From: Clostridiaceae bacterium
Lineage (GTDB): Bacteria; Bacillota; Clostridia; Oscillospirales; Butyricicoccaceae
NCBI GenBank assembly: GCA_018383195.1
Contig: JAGZOP010000021.1
Span: 1-30,715 of the forward strand
Reading direction: 5' to 3'
DNA length: 30,715 nucleotides
Below the pieces are notes generated by a model. It saw only the letters and a program-made list of their open reading frames with translations. It was not told where the DNA came from and made no database searches. Positions 9,046 to 17,931 of the stretch are shown here, one piece after another. Position numbers and translations under genes: made by a program. Positions within the stretch are counted from its first letter, which is position 1, and the number at the start of each line of letters is the position of its first letter.

Positions 9046-10497
9046 TTAGCTTCGTTTCAGTTTGCGCAGGATTGCGTGCAGTTCCTCTTTGGCTTCGCCC
9101 GAGGCAATCAGGCAGAACGCATAGACCGCCGCGCCTGCAAAGATGCCGCAGACCAGCCGCAGCAGTTCGCCGCAGGGCAGCAGCTTGCAGCAGGCGAGCG
9201 CCGCCGCGCCGCAAAGCACCGCCGAACCCAAAATGCGCACGAGCGAGCCGAGCGGGACGCGCCACATGAAATACTTGCGTACGCGCAGCGCGGTCAGGAA
9301 AAAGTAGGACGCAAACGCTACGACCGAACCCATCGCGCCGCCGGTAAATCCCATGAAATGCACGAACACAATGCTCGAGACGATTTTGACCAGCATGGCA
9401 ATCGCGCAGTTGGACAGCACGGGTTTGGTGTCCTGCTCGAGTTCATAGCCCTTGTTTGCGTACTCGGTCAGCCCCATGAACACCATGGCGAAGGCGGTCA
9501 TCCAGATGACCGGTGCGCCTGCGTCATAGCCCTCTGCAAAAAATACGCGGCAGAATGTGCCGGATACTGCCGCAAGACCAAAGGCTGCGGGCAGGGCGAC
9601 CAGCAGATAGAGCCGCACGCCTGAGCTCAGCAGCATTTTGGCTTCGTCGTGCGTGCGCTCGTTCCATGCGCGCAGCACCGCGGGATAAACGCCGCGCAGC
9701 ACGCCGACCGAAAGCATGGTGAATACTGAATTCGGAACCGAACTGTTGTAATAATAGATGCCGCCGGTCGCATCCCCGAACACGCCATAGATGTAAAACC
9801 GGTCAAACAGGGTCAGCAGACCGGAACACAGCGCCACGCCCATGAGCGGCACGCCATAGGCGAGCAGCTTGTCCAGCATCTGCCGGGAGGCGCGTTTCAG
9901 CCGCACCACCGAGGGCATGCCGAGCGCGAACAGTGCACCCACTGCGCCCACGCCGTCTGCGACAATGTTCGCTACAAATGCTGGGGTCGGGTCGGGGAAA
10001 TTGCTCTTGCCGCCCACGAGCACGATGGCGACAATCAGCTTGAGCGATGCCGAAAGCAGGGAAAATAAAATGGCGGGCTTGACGCGGTCGAGCTGCACGA
10101 GCGTGCCAATCAGGATGGTGAACGCCGTATAAGTGCAGAACATGATGGCGCCGGGCAGGAAACGGCTGTCGCTGGTCACGGCGCCGAGGACTGCGCAGCT
10201 GAGAACGCCCACCGCGCCGAGGATGAGGTACACGACCGTCATGGTCGAAAGCAGCTCGCCCGCCTTGTCGCGCTTGTACTCTTCGGCGGCATAGCGGGTG
10301 GACGAGTTTGCCATCCATGCAGCCACAAGCAGGTAGGCGAAGTTCATGGTCTGCTGCACAAAACCGAATGCGCCCGCAGCATCTTTGGTGAAGATGTGCG
10401 TGTAGAGCGACGACATCATGAGCAGCAGCACGCCCTCGAGCACCTTGGCGGGCAGGAAAAGCATGGCATTGCGTGTCATTGTATTTTTTTCAGACAT
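9046..10497 (-). CDS. Polysaccharide flippase (Wzx/MATE-like)
   Basis: A 483-residue protein with about 12-14 membrane segments, of the oligosaccharide flippase superfamily (Wzx/RfbX, MurJ relatives). It begins with a short cytoplasmic tail, then FLPAKVLEGVLLLMMSSLYTHIFTK-type sequence as usual in Wzx proteins, and ends in a charged tail (ILRKLKRS). It would move lipid-linked sugar chains across the cytoplasmic membrane. It is divergent from the glycosyltransferase/pyruvyl-transferase gene, which suggests both serve one cell-wall glycan. AAGGGG lies before the ATG. No clear promoter was found in the 156 bp before it. Confidence 0.85.
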   Translation of the reverse strand: MSEKNTMTRNAMLFLPAKVLEGVLLLMMSSLYTHIFTKDAAGAFGFVQQTMNFAYLLVAAWMANSSTRYAAEEYKRDKAGELLSTMTVVYLILGAVGVLSCAVLGAVTSDSRFLPGAIMFCTYTAFTILIGTLVQLDRVKPAILFSLLSASLKLIVAIVLVGGKSNFPDPTPAFVANIVADGVGAVGALFALGMPSVVRLKRASRQMLDKLLAYGVPLMGVALCSGLLTLFDRFYIYGVFGDATGGIYYYNSSVPNSVFTMLSVGVLRGVYPAVLRAWNERTHDEAKMLLSSGVRLYLLVALPAAFGLAAVSGTFCRVFFAEGYDAGAPVIWMTAFAMVFMGLTEYANKGYELEQDTKPVLSNCAIAMLVKIVSSIVFVHFMGFTGGAMGSVVAFASYFFLTALRVRKYFMWRVPLGSLVRILGSAVLCGAAALACCKLLPCGELLRLVCGIFAGAAVYAFCLIASGEAKEELHAILRKLKRS

Positions 10498-10610
10498 AGA
10501 AGGAACCCCTTCGTGATAATAGTATTGTTCAGTTTATCATATTCGTCCGTTCTTTGCAACGCAGCCGGGCGAGATGAAACGTAAGTGAAAGAATCGGACG
10601 GCTGAAAACA

Positions 10611-10638
10611 TTGCGCCGCCCGCGAAAACGTGTATAAT
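10611..10638 (+). promoter_or_regulatory. Promoter of the glycosyltransferase fusion gene
   Basis: TTGCGC (10611-10616), 16-bp spacer and perfect TATAAT (10633-10638), about 50 bp before the chosen start. Confidence 0.65.
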
Positions 10639-10686
10639 ATAACGTAGAAAAGCATGACCGCCCTGCGGGGTGGATGGAGGAACAGC

Positions 10687-12945
10687 ATGAGGATATTACA
10701 GATGATGGGCGGCGGCGACGTGGGCGGCGCCAAGACCCATATCATGACGCTGGTGCAGGCACTGAGCAAACAGAACGACGTCTGTCTGGTCAGCTTCCGC
10801 GACGGTCCCTTCCCCAAGGAAGCGGCGGCGCGCGGGCTGAACGTCAAGGTGTTTGAATATATGAACCCCTATACCTGCCGGGATAAGGTGCTGGCGCTCA
10901 TCGACGAGTTCCAGCCCGAAGTTATCCACTGTCACGGTTCCAAGGCGAATCTGGTGGGCGCGATGGTGCGCGCCAAACGCAGGATTCCGCTCATGACCAC
11001 CGTGCACTCGGATTACCGGCTCGATTATCTGGGTTCGCCGCTCAAGCAGTATACGCGCGGCACCATCAACGCCATTGCGCTGCGTTTTATGGACTTTTAT
11101 CAGCCGGTGGCAGACCGTATGGCGCGCACGCTGATTTCGCGCGGCTTTGACCCGGAGCGCATGTGCGTCATCTATAACGGCATGGATTTCACCGAACCGG
11201 TGCAGGGGCTTGACCGCGCGGCATATATTAAGGAGCAGTGGGGCGTGGAGATTCAGCCGGATGAGGTGCTGTGCGGCATCGCCGCGCGCCTGACCGCGGT
11301 TAAGGATATCTTCACCTGCATCCGCGGCTTTGCGGGCGCGGTCCGGCAGCAGCCCAACATGCGTCTGTTTCTCGCAGGCGACGGCGAGGACGAGCCGCGT
11401 CTGCGCAAGCTCGCCAAGGAGCTGGGCGTCGAGGAGCGTGTGACCTTCTGCGGCTGGGTGTCACCCATCGACAAGTTTTTCGCGTCCATGGATGTAAACC
11501 TGCTGACCTCGGTGTCTGAAACCTTCCCGTATTCCATTCTCGAGGGCGTGCGCGAGGGCTGCGCTACCATCTGCTCGGATGTGGGCGGCATGAGTGAACT
11601 GATTGACACCGGTGAGAACGGCTTTATCTTTCAGCCGGGCGACCACGAAACGCTGACAAAGCACCTGCTGACCTTTGCGCGCGACGCAGAGCTGCGCAAA
11701 ACCTTTGCGGCGCGGCTGTACGAAAAGGCGGACCGTGATTTTTCGCTGCGTACCATGTGCCGCACGCAGGAGGAAAACTACCGCATGGTCATCCGCCGGT
11801 TTGCGCGCCCCAAGAGCAAGCGCGATGGCATTGTCATCTGCGGCGCATACGGCAAGGGCAACGCGGGCGACGATGCGATTCTCAAGGCGATTGTGCAGGA
11901 GATGCGCGAAATCGACCCCGACCGCCGGATTACGGTCATGTCCCGCCGCCCGAAGGAAACCCGGCTCGTCTACCGCACGGGTGCGGTCTATACGTTCCGT
12001 TTTGATCAGGTGCTGCGCCGGTTCCGCAAGTCAGCGCTCTATATCAACGGCGGCGGCAGCCTGATGCAGGATGTCACCTCGACGCGTTCGCTGCGCTATT
12101 ATCTCTTTACGCTTGACCAGGCAAAGCGCCTCGGCTGCAAGGTGATGATGTACGGCTGCGGCATCGGTCCCATCCGTAAGCCGCGCAACCGCACGCTGGC
12201 GGCGCGCACCATCAACCGCTCGGTTGATATTATTACCCTGCGCGACGACCTTTCGCGCGGAGAGCTGACCCGCATGGGCATCGTAAAACCCGACATCCGG
12301 CTGTCGGCAGATCCGACCATCATCCTGAAGCCGGCGTCTGCCGCGATGGTGGACAACGCGCTCGAAAGTTGCGGCATCCCGGCGGACGGCAAATACATTG
12401 GCTTCGGTCTGCGCTACTGGAAGGGACTGGACGATGTGATCGATGAAATCACCGCCGCTGCTGAATATGCCTATGAAAAATATGGTCTGACGCCACTGTT
12501 CGTGCCCATCGAATACCCTTCCGATTTGATGCCGGCAGAGATTGTGGGCGGCAAGCTTTCCTGTCCGCACTATATGGTCACCGAGCGGCAGTCCATCGAG
12601 ACTACCATCGGCATTCTCGCGCGTATGCAGGCGGTCATCGGCATCCGGCTGCACTCACTGATGTTCTCTGCCGCCGCCGGCGTGCCGGTCATTGGCATGA
12701 GCTATGACATCAAGGTGGACGGCTTCCTCAAATACATCGGCAGCCGCACCTGCATCCAGCTGCGTGAGGTCACGGCGGACAAGCTGATTCCGCTCATCGA
12801 CGAGTGCGTGACCGGCGCGCTCGACGCCGAAGTGCGGCAGACCGCAGCCATGCTGCGTGAGCGCGAGCGGCAGAATGTCTGCGCCGCGTGCGAGCTGCTT
12901 GGAGAGAAACTGCAAAATACGCATGGGGAAATGCAAAATGGATAG
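10687..12945 (+). CDS. Glycosyltransferase (GT4) fused to polysaccharide pyruvyl transferase (CsaB-like)
   Basis: A 752-residue two-domain protein. Residues 1 to about 370 form a GT-B glycosyltransferase of family 4: N-terminal GGGDVGGAKTHIM, HCHGSKAN, and the donor-binding ETFPYSILEGVREG (from 278). From about residue 381 (GIVICGAYGKGNAGDDAIL) to the end is a CsaB-type pyruvyl transferase, with INGGGSLMQD near 452-461, GCGIGPI and GIRLHSLMFSAAAGVPVI. CsaB adds ketal pyruvate from PEP to secondary cell-wall polysaccharide, which anchors SLH-domain proteins. The ATG at 10687 is chosen because GGAGG lies 6 nt before it; in-frame 10654 lacks one. The fusion would couple sugar transfer with pyruvylation (inference). 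Confidence 0.88.
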   Translation: MRILQMMGGGDVGGAKTHIMTLVQALSKQNDVCLVSFRDGPFPKEAAARGLNVKVFEYMNPYTCRDKVLALIDEFQPEVIHCHGSKANLVGAMVRAKRRIPLMTTVHSDYRLDYLGSPLKQYTRGTINAIALRFMDFYQPVADRMARTLISRGFDPERMCVIYNGMDFTEPVQGLDRAAYIKEQWGVEIQPDEVLCGIAARLTAVKDIFTCIRGFAGAVRQQPNMRLFLAGDGEDEPRLRKLAKELGVEERVTFCGWVSPIDKFFASMDVNLLTSVSETFPYSILEGVREGCATICSDVGGMSELIDTGENGFIFQPGDHETLTKHLLTFARDAELRKTFAARLYEKADRDFSLRTMCRTQEENYRMVIRRFARPKSKRDGIVICGAYGKGNAGDDAILKAIVQEMREIDPDRRITVMSRRPKETRLVYRTGAVYTFRFDQVLRRFRKSALYINGGGSLMQDVTSTRSLRYYLFTLDQAKRLGCKVMMYGCGIGPIRKPRNRTLAARTINRSVDIITLRDDLSRGELTRMGIVKPDIRLSADPTIILKPASAAMVDNALESCGIPADGKYIGFGLRYWKGLDDVIDEITAAAEYAYEKYGLTPLFVPIEYPSDLMPAEIVGGKLSCPHYMVTERQSIETTIGILARMQAVIGIRLHSLMFSAAAGVPVIGMSYDIKVDGFLKYIGSRTCIQLREVTADKLIPLIDECVTGALDAEVRQTAAMLRERERQNVCAACELLGEKLQNTHGEMQNG

Positions 12946-13024
12946 GAAACAATACAAAGCGGTGTAAAAATGTCCGTGCGGTTTTGGGCAAGTCGATGAT
13001 TTTTGGAAATCGTGCGGGAAACGC

Positions 13025-13053
13025 TTGAAACGTGTGTAAAATGCAGATAAAAT
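13025..13053 (+). promoter_or_regulatory. Promoter of the purine operon
   Basis: TTGAAA (13025-13030), exactly 17 bp, TAAAAT (13048-13053). Transcription would begin near 13060, leaving a leader of about 190 nt before purE. The preceding 12946-13024 shows no gene. I see no purine riboswitch core in the leader. Confidence 0.72.
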
Positions 13054-13098
13054 AAGGGAGTAAACAGAGGAAATGTGCTGTACGAAAGGAGCGTCGCA

Positions 13099-13176
13099 AT
13101 GCTGCACGGTAGTGTGTTTTTAGACAGAAATCAGCAGAATCACGGCGCAGGTGCAGGCATTTCTGCATCCAAATGA
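13099..13176 (+). CDS. Possible 25-residue leader peptide upstream of purE
   Basis: ATG at 13099 is preceded by AAAGGAG at 9 nt spacing and the frame MLHGSVFLDRNQQNHGAGAG continues for 25 codons to TGA at 13174-13176. The frame ends 4 bp before the terminator hairpin, the arrangement of a translated leader that controls attenuation. The peptide has no striking run of one amino acid, and I recognise no family, so it could also be a chance frame. Confidence 0.45.
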   Translation: MLHGSVFLDRNQQNHGAGAGISASK

Positions 13177-13180
13177 CTGT

Positions 13181-13214
13181 ATGCAGGATACCGCGGTATC
13201 CTGCATTTTGTTTT
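13181..13214 (+). terminator. Attenuator-like terminator in the purE leader
   Basis: A perfect 26-bp palindrome (13181-13206, arms of the type ATGCAGGATACC) followed by TTTGTTTTT. It stands between promoter and purE. CCTGCA in its descending arm (13200-13205) could pair instead with TGCAGG at 13152-13157 in the small reading frame, which would make an alternative fold possible. Confidence 0.75.
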
Positions 13215-13251
13215 TGGTCAAATGATATATTTTTTCATCGGGAGGCTTACT

Positions 13252-13740
13252 ATGAAAAAAGCTTGTATCGTTATGGGGTCGGACAGCGACCTGAAAGTAA
13301 TGAGCAAATGCGCGGACAAGCTGAAGGAGTTCGGTGTTCCGTTCGAGGTGCGCATTATTTCTGCGCATCGCACACCGGCGGCTGCCGAGCAGCTGGCAAA
13401 GAATGCGGCGGCGGACGGCTTTGGCGTCATCATCGCGGCGGCAGGCAAAGCGGCGCATCTGGGCGGCGTGCTTGCGGCATATACCACCCTTCCGGTGATC
13501 GGCGTGCCGATGGGCACGAGCGTGATGGGCGGCATGGACAGCCTGCTTTCCATCGTACAGATGCCCAAGGGCATCCCGGTTGCGACCGTTGCGATTGACG
13601 GCGCGGAAAATGCGGCGATTCTGGCGGTGCAGATGCTCGCTTTGGAGGATACCTCCCTTGCGGAAAAGCTTGCAGCGTTCAAGCAGAACATGGCAGACGA
13701 GGTTGCAGCCAAGGATGCCAAGGTGCGCGCACAGTATTAA
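13252..13740 (+). CDS. purE: N5-carboxyaminoimidazole ribonucleotide mutase PurE
   Basis: A 162-residue protein with MGSDSDL (about 6-12), SAHRTP (about 43-48) and the glycine-rich segment around GKAAHLGGVLAA, the conserved PurE active-site loops. It converts N5-CAIR to CAIR, or carboxylates AIR directly in class II forms; no purK is present here, so the carbon source cannot be settled. The ATG at 13252 follows GGGAGG; in-frame 13222 has no ribosome binding site and lies in the leader. It is the first structural gene of the purine operon. Confidence 0.95.
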   Translation: MKKACIVMGSDSDLKVMSKCADKLKEFGVPFEVRIISAHRTPAAAEQLAKNAAADGFGVIIAAAGKAAHLGGVLAAYTTLPVIGVPMGTSVMGGMDSLLSIVQMPKGIPVATVAIDGAENAAILAVQMLALEDTSLAEKLAAFKQNMADEVAAKDAKVRAQY

Positions 13741-13786
13741 ATTTAGTTAAACTTATTTTTTCACACCATTTTAGGAGGAAAACATT

Positions 13787-14467
13787 ATGCAGAAGGTATA
13801 TCAGGGTAAGACCAAGGACGTATTCGCACTCGAAAACGGCAACTACTTGCTCAAGTTTAAGGATGACTGCACCGGTAAGGACGGCGTGTTCGATCCGGGT
13901 GAAAACGCGGTTGGTCTGACCATCGACGGTGTGGGTGACGTCAACCTGCGTATGTCCATTTACTTCTTTGAGAAGATCAATGCAGCAGGCATCAAGACCC
14001 ATTTTGTATCCGCAGATCTGGACAACACCACCATGGAGGTTCTGCCCGCCAAGGTATTCGGTCATGGTCTGGAAGTCATCTGCCGACACAAGGCAGTCGG
14101 CAGCTTCATCCGCCGCTACGGCGAGTACATCGAAGAGGGCGCAGACCTGCCGGCTTACGTCGAGACCACCTTCAAGAACGACGAGAAGGGCGATCCGCTG
14201 GTAACCAAGGACGCGCTGGTTGCGCTCGGCGTTATGACCGATAAGCAGTATGAGGACATCAAGGAGATGACCCAGAAGATCACCCAGATCGTGGCAGACG
14301 ACCTCAAGGAAAAGGGCATGGTGCTGTACGACATCAAGTTCGAGTTCGGCTACGCGCCGGACGGCAGCGTGATGCTGATTGACGAGGTTGCTTCGGGCAA
14401 CATGCGCGTTTACAAGGACGGCGCGTACATCGATCCGATGACCCTGTCCAAGCTGTTCTTCGCGTAA
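13787..14467 (+). CDS. purC: SAICAR synthase PurC
   Basis: A 226-residue protein of normal family length joining CAIR and aspartate with ATP. Recognisable parts are YQGKTKDVF (5-13), the VEVICRHKAVGSF-like strand (here LEVICRHKAVGSFIRRYG), VLYDIKFEFG and MLIDEVASGNMR. AGGAGG precedes the ATG. It is separated from purE by 46 bp. The next gap, 14468-14596, holds two GC-rich hairpins (CCGCGGG type near 14490-14518 and GGCGCGGG type near 14529-14550) without a U tract. Confidence 0.96.
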   Translation: MQKVYQGKTKDVFALENGNYLLKFKDDCTGKDGVFDPGENAVGLTIDGVGDVNLRMSIYFFEKINAAGIKTHFVSADLDNTTMEVLPAKVFGHGLEVICRHKAVGSFIRRYGEYIEEGADLPAYVETTFKNDEKGDPLVTKDALVALGVMTDKQYEDIKEMTQKITQIVADDLKEKGMVLYDIKFEFGYAPDGSVMLIDEVASGNMRVYKDGAYIDPMTLSKLFFA

Positions 14468-14596
14468 GTTCAGACAGTTTTCTGATTCCGCGGGTGTGGA
14501 AATTTCCCTGCCCGCGGCTGAGGGGAGCGGCGCGGGCAGATTCCCGCGCCGCAAACCCGGCAGACAAAGCGCAACCACAAATTGAAGGAGGGCCTT

Positions 14597-16021
14597 ATGG
14601 GAGGCTTTTTTGGCGCAGTTTCCAAGCGGGACTGCGTTTTAGACATTTTTTTCGGAGTGGATTATCATTCCCATCTGGGAACGAAACGCGGCGGTATGGT
14701 GATTCACGATGCCAAAACCGGGTTTCAGCGCCAGATTCACAATATTTCCAATACCCCGTTCCGCACCAAGTTTGAAAACGACCTGCGCGATTTTCACGGG
14801 TGCAGCGGCATCGGCTGCATCAGCGACACCGACCCGCAGCCGCTTCTGGTGCGTTCCCACCTCGGGCTGTATGCGATTACGACGGTGGGCATCATCAACA
14901 ATGCCGAAGAGCTGGTGGACAACTATTTTTCCGACCACGGGCATCAGTTCATGGCGATGAGCTCGGGCAAGGTCAACCAGACTGAACTCATTGCGGCGCT
15001 CATCAACGAGATGAACGATCTGGTCTCGGGCATCCGCCACGCACAGGAGCAGATTGAAGGCTCTGCGACCATCCTCATCCTCAAGGAGGACGGCAGCATC
15101 CTCGCGGCACGCGACCGCATGGGCCGTCTGCCGGTGCTCATCGGCAAGGGAGAGGACGGCTGCTGCGTTTCGTTCGAGTCGTTTGCATACCACAAGCTCG
15201 GCTATGAGGATGCTTATGAACTGGGACCGCGCGAGGTTGTCGAGGTTACGGCGGACGGATGGAAAACGCTGTCCCCGGCAGGACGCAAGATGAAAATCTG
15301 TTCGTTCCTGTGGTCGTATTACGGCTATCCGAACTCCAACTATGAGGGCAAGAACGTCGAGGTTATGCGCTACCGAAACGGCGAAATCATGGCGCGCGAC
15401 GATGCCAAGCGCGGACTGGCGCAGGATATTGACTATGTGGCAGGCGTGCCCGATTCGGGCATCCCGCACGCCATCGGTTATGCCAATGCGTCGCATATTC
15501 CGTTTGCCCGTCCGTTCATTAAGTACACCCCGACCTGGCCGCGTTCGTTTACCCCGACCGACCAGAAGGTGCGCAATCAAGTTGCAAAAATGAAGCAGAT
15601 TCCGGTGCCTGAACTCATTGAGGGCAAGAAGCTGCTCTTTGTGGACGATTCCATCGTGCGCGGCACGCAGCTGCGCGAAACCGTCGAATTTTTGTATGAA
15701 TCGGGTGCGAAAGAAGTGCATATGCGCTCTGCCTGCCCGCCGATTATGTACGGCTGCAAGTACCTGAACTTTTCCTCGTCCAAGTCCGAGATGGAGCTGC
15801 TTTCCCGCCGCACCATTCAGGAACTGGAGGGAGATGAGGGACAGCAGCATCTCGACGAGTACGCGAACGCGGACACCGAGCGCGGACAGTGCATGCTGAA
15901 GAAAATCTGCGAGGAGTTCGGCTTCGATTCTCTGGGATTCCAGTCGCTCGACGGTCTGCTGGAGGCCATTGGACTGGACCGGGACGAGGTCTGCACCTAC
16001 TGTTGGAACGGCAAGGAGTAA
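14597..16021 (+). CDS. purF: Amidophosphoribosyltransferase PurF, variant lacking the N-terminal cysteine
   Basis: A 474-residue protein. The C-terminal phosphoribosyltransferase half has the PRPP loop LLFVDDSIVRGTQ and YVAGVPDSGIPHAIGYA, and cysteines in CPPIMYGC and the final CTYC that match the [4Fe-4S] ligands of Bacillus-type PurF. The N-terminal half follows the Ntn-glutaminase layout (THLGTKRGGM-like, HSHLGTKRGGM; VRSHLGLYAI; ARDRMGRLP) but begins MGGFFGAVSKRDCV where normal PurF begins MCGxFGI. The catalytic Cys2 is Gly. The ATG at 14597 has GAAGGAGGG 5 nt upstream; no alternative start adds a suitable cysteine. It may use free ammonia, a partner glutaminase, or an unusual nucleophile. 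Confidence 0.85.
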   Translation: MGGFFGAVSKRDCVLDIFFGVDYHSHLGTKRGGMVIHDAKTGFQRQIHNISNTPFRTKFENDLRDFHGCSGIGCISDTDPQPLLVRSHLGLYAITTVGIINNAEELVDNYFSDHGHQFMAMSSGKVNQTELIAALINEMNDLVSGIRHAQEQIEGSATILILKEDGSILAARDRMGRLPVLIGKGEDGCCVSFESFAYHKLGYEDAYELGPREVVEVTADGWKTLSPAGRKMKICSFLWSYYGYPNSNYEGKNVEVMRYRNGEIMARDDAKRGLAQDIDYVAGVPDSGIPHAIGYANASHIPFARPFIKYTPTWPRSFTPTDQKVRNQVAKMKQIPVPELIEGKKLLFVDDSIVRGTQLRETVEFLYESGAKEVHMRSACPPIMYGCKYLNFSSSKSEMELLSRRTIQELEGDEGQQHLDEYANADTERGQCMLKKICEEFGFDSLGFQSLDGLLEAIGLDRDEVCTYCWNGKE

Positions 16022-16146
16022 CCGCTTCTGCCGCTGCTGCGGGGACACGCGCCCTGCGGCAAATCGAAATTGTTTCCCAAGGCTCGGGCTTCCCGCGGCA
16101 TGCCGCTGCGTCCGAGCCAACAAAATATATTTGAAAGTGAGATCAA

Positions 16147-17187
16147 ATGATGAGTGAGAGCCGTTCTGAAAGCTACAAGGCCGCCGGCGTTGACGTTGTT
16201 GCGGGCTACGAATCTGTAAAGCTCATGAAGCCCATGGTTGAGAGCACCTTTATTCCGGGCGTGATGGGAAGCCTCGGTGGGTTCGGCGGTATGTTTGCCC
16301 CGAATATCAAGGGCATGGAGGAGCCGATTCTGGTTTCCGGCACCGACGGCGTGGGCACCAAGCTCAAGCTGGCATTTTTGATGGATAAGCACGACACCAT
16401 CGGCATCGACGCGGTGGCGATGTGCGTCAACGATATCGCGTGCTGCGGCGCGCAGCCGCTGTTCTTCCTCGACTACATTGCAGTCGGCAAGAATTTCCCG
16501 GCAAAGATCGCAGCCATTGTTTCGGGCGTTGCGGAGGGCTGCCGTCAGGCAGGCTGCGCGCTGATCGGCGGCGAGACCGCGGAAATGCCCGGCTTCTACC
16601 CGGAGGACGAGTACGATGTTGCAGGCTTCTCGGTCGGCATGGTTGATAAGCCGAAGATGATCGACGGCAGCCGCCTCGAGGCAGGCGACGTGCTGATCGG
16701 CGTGGCATCCTCGGGCGTACATTCCAACGGCTATTCTCTGGTGCGCAAGACGCTCGGCATCAACGAGAAGTCGGTGCACCGCTATATGGACGAGTTCGGC
16801 AAGACCCTCGGCGAGGAGCTGCTGACCCCGACCCGCATCTATGTCAAGGCAATTCAGAGCATGATGCAGGTGGCAGATGTCAAAGCAATCAGCCATATTA
16901 CAGGCGGCGGTTTCTATGAAAATATCCCGCGTATGCTGAAGGACGGCATCCATGCGGAGATTGAAAAAGCCGCAGCGCCGGTTCCGGCAGTATTCGATGT
17001 GATTGCAAAGACCGGAAACATTCCGGAGCGCGACATGTACAATACGTTCAATATGGGCGTCGGTCTTGTCACCGCAGTTGCAAAGAACGATGCGGACAAG
17101 GCGCTTGCAGCGCTCGCAGAGGCAGGCGAAAAGGCTTATATCATCGGTCAGACCGTCGCGGGCGAAAAGGGCATTACCCTCAAGTAA
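16147..17187 (+). CDS. purM: AIR synthetase PurM
   Basis: A 346-residue ATP-dependent cyclo-ligase making AIR from FGAM. Visible motifs are SGTDGVGTKLKLA (about 64-76), the VNDIACCGAQPLFFLDY segment, GGETAEMPGFY (about 141-151), GVASSGVHSNGYSLVR and SHITGGGFYENIPR. Length is normal. Start is ATG at 16147, with a second ATG next to it; GTGAG lies upstream. The 125-bp gap before it contains a GGCTCGG/CCGAGCC hairpin and no gene. Confidence 0.97.
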   Translation: MMSESRSESYKAAGVDVVAGYESVKLMKPMVESTFIPGVMGSLGGFGGMFAPNIKGMEEPILVSGTDGVGTKLKLAFLMDKHDTIGIDAVAMCVNDIACCGAQPLFFLDYIAVGKNFPAKIAAIVSGVAEGCRQAGCALIGGETAEMPGFYPEDEYDVAGFSVGMVDKPKMIDGSRLEAGDVLIGVASSGVHSNGYSLVRKTLGINEKSVHRYMDEFGKTLGEELLTPTRIYVKAIQSMMQVADVKAISHITGGGFYENIPRMLKDGIHAEIEKAAAPVPAVFDVIAKTGNIPERDMYNTFNMGVGLVTAVAKNDADKALAALAEAGEKAYIIGQTVAGEKGITLK

Positions 17188-17248
17188 AAGAGAAAAGGGA
17201 AACCGGGGGGCCGGCACTGCCGCTCCGGCATCCCGGAAAGAAGGTATC

Positions 17249-17872
17249 ATGAAAATTGCAGTTTTGGTATCCGGCGGCGGAACAAACTTGCAGGCGCTGA
17301 TTGACGCAGAGGCGCGCGGGGAGATTCATGGCGGCGAAATCTGTGCGGTCATCTCCTCGAATCCGAATGCCTATGCGCTCGAGCGCGCCAAAGAGGCGTT
17401 TATCCCGTCGTACGTGCTGCGCCGCAAGGAGTATGACAGCACCGAGAGCTACGGTGCTGCGCTCGATGAGCTGCTCCGTCAACTCGGTGCAGGACTGGTT
17501 GTGCTCGCTGGATTTATGACCGTGCTGCCCGACTCGTTCTGCAAAGCATGGTCGGGTAAGGTGATGAACATTCATCCGTCGCTCATCCCGTCGTTCTGCG
17601 GAGAGGGGTTTTATGGTCTGCATGTGCACGAAGCGGCGCTCAAAAAAGGCGTCAAAGTTACGGGTGCGACCGTACATTTTGTCTCCGAGGTTGTGGATGG
17701 CGGCGCGATTATCCTGCAAAAGGCGGTTGCCGTCGCACCGGATGACACCCCCGAGACGCTTCAGCAGCGCGTCATGCGCGAGGCAGAGTGGAAAATCCTC
17801 CCGCAGGCGGTTTCGCTGTTTTGTGAAGGACGGCTGCATGTGGAGGATGAGCGCGTGACCATCACGGACTGA
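17249..17872 (+). CDS. purN: GAR transformylase PurN
   Basis: A 207-residue folate-dependent formyltransferase with SGGGTNLQALIDA (8-20), the HPSLIPSFCG catalytic segment following MNI (Asn-His-Ser) and GATVHFVSEVVDGG. The ATG at 17249 follows AAGAAGG and begins MKIAVLVSGGG as in the family. Codons upstream in the same frame read through the purM end and lack a better start. It lies 61 bp after purM. Confidence 0.96.
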   Translation: MKIAVLVSGGGTNLQALIDAEARGEIHGGEICAVISSNPNAYALERAKEAFIPSYVLRRKEYDSTESYGAALDELLRQLGAGLVVLAGFMTVLPDSFCKAWSGKVMNIHPSLIPSFCGEGFYGLHVHEAALKKGVKVTGATVHFVSEVVDGGAIILQKAVAVAPDDTPETLQQRVMREAEWKILPQAVSLFCEGRLHVEDERVTITD

Positions 17873-17931
17873 GGACACGCATTTATTTTGTGCCGACGCA
17901 GGCAAAAAAATCACGAAAAGAGGAACAGAAT

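Noticed and set aside
8293..9624. 443-codon plus-strand frame over lrgA and the flippase gene
   Set aside because: It runs across two real genes and a terminator, is rich in Arg, His and Gln, and has no credible ribosome binding site.
13060..13251. Purine riboswitch in the purE leader
   Set aside because: The conserved core elements of the purine aptamer are not visible; only a terminator hairpin and a small frame are.
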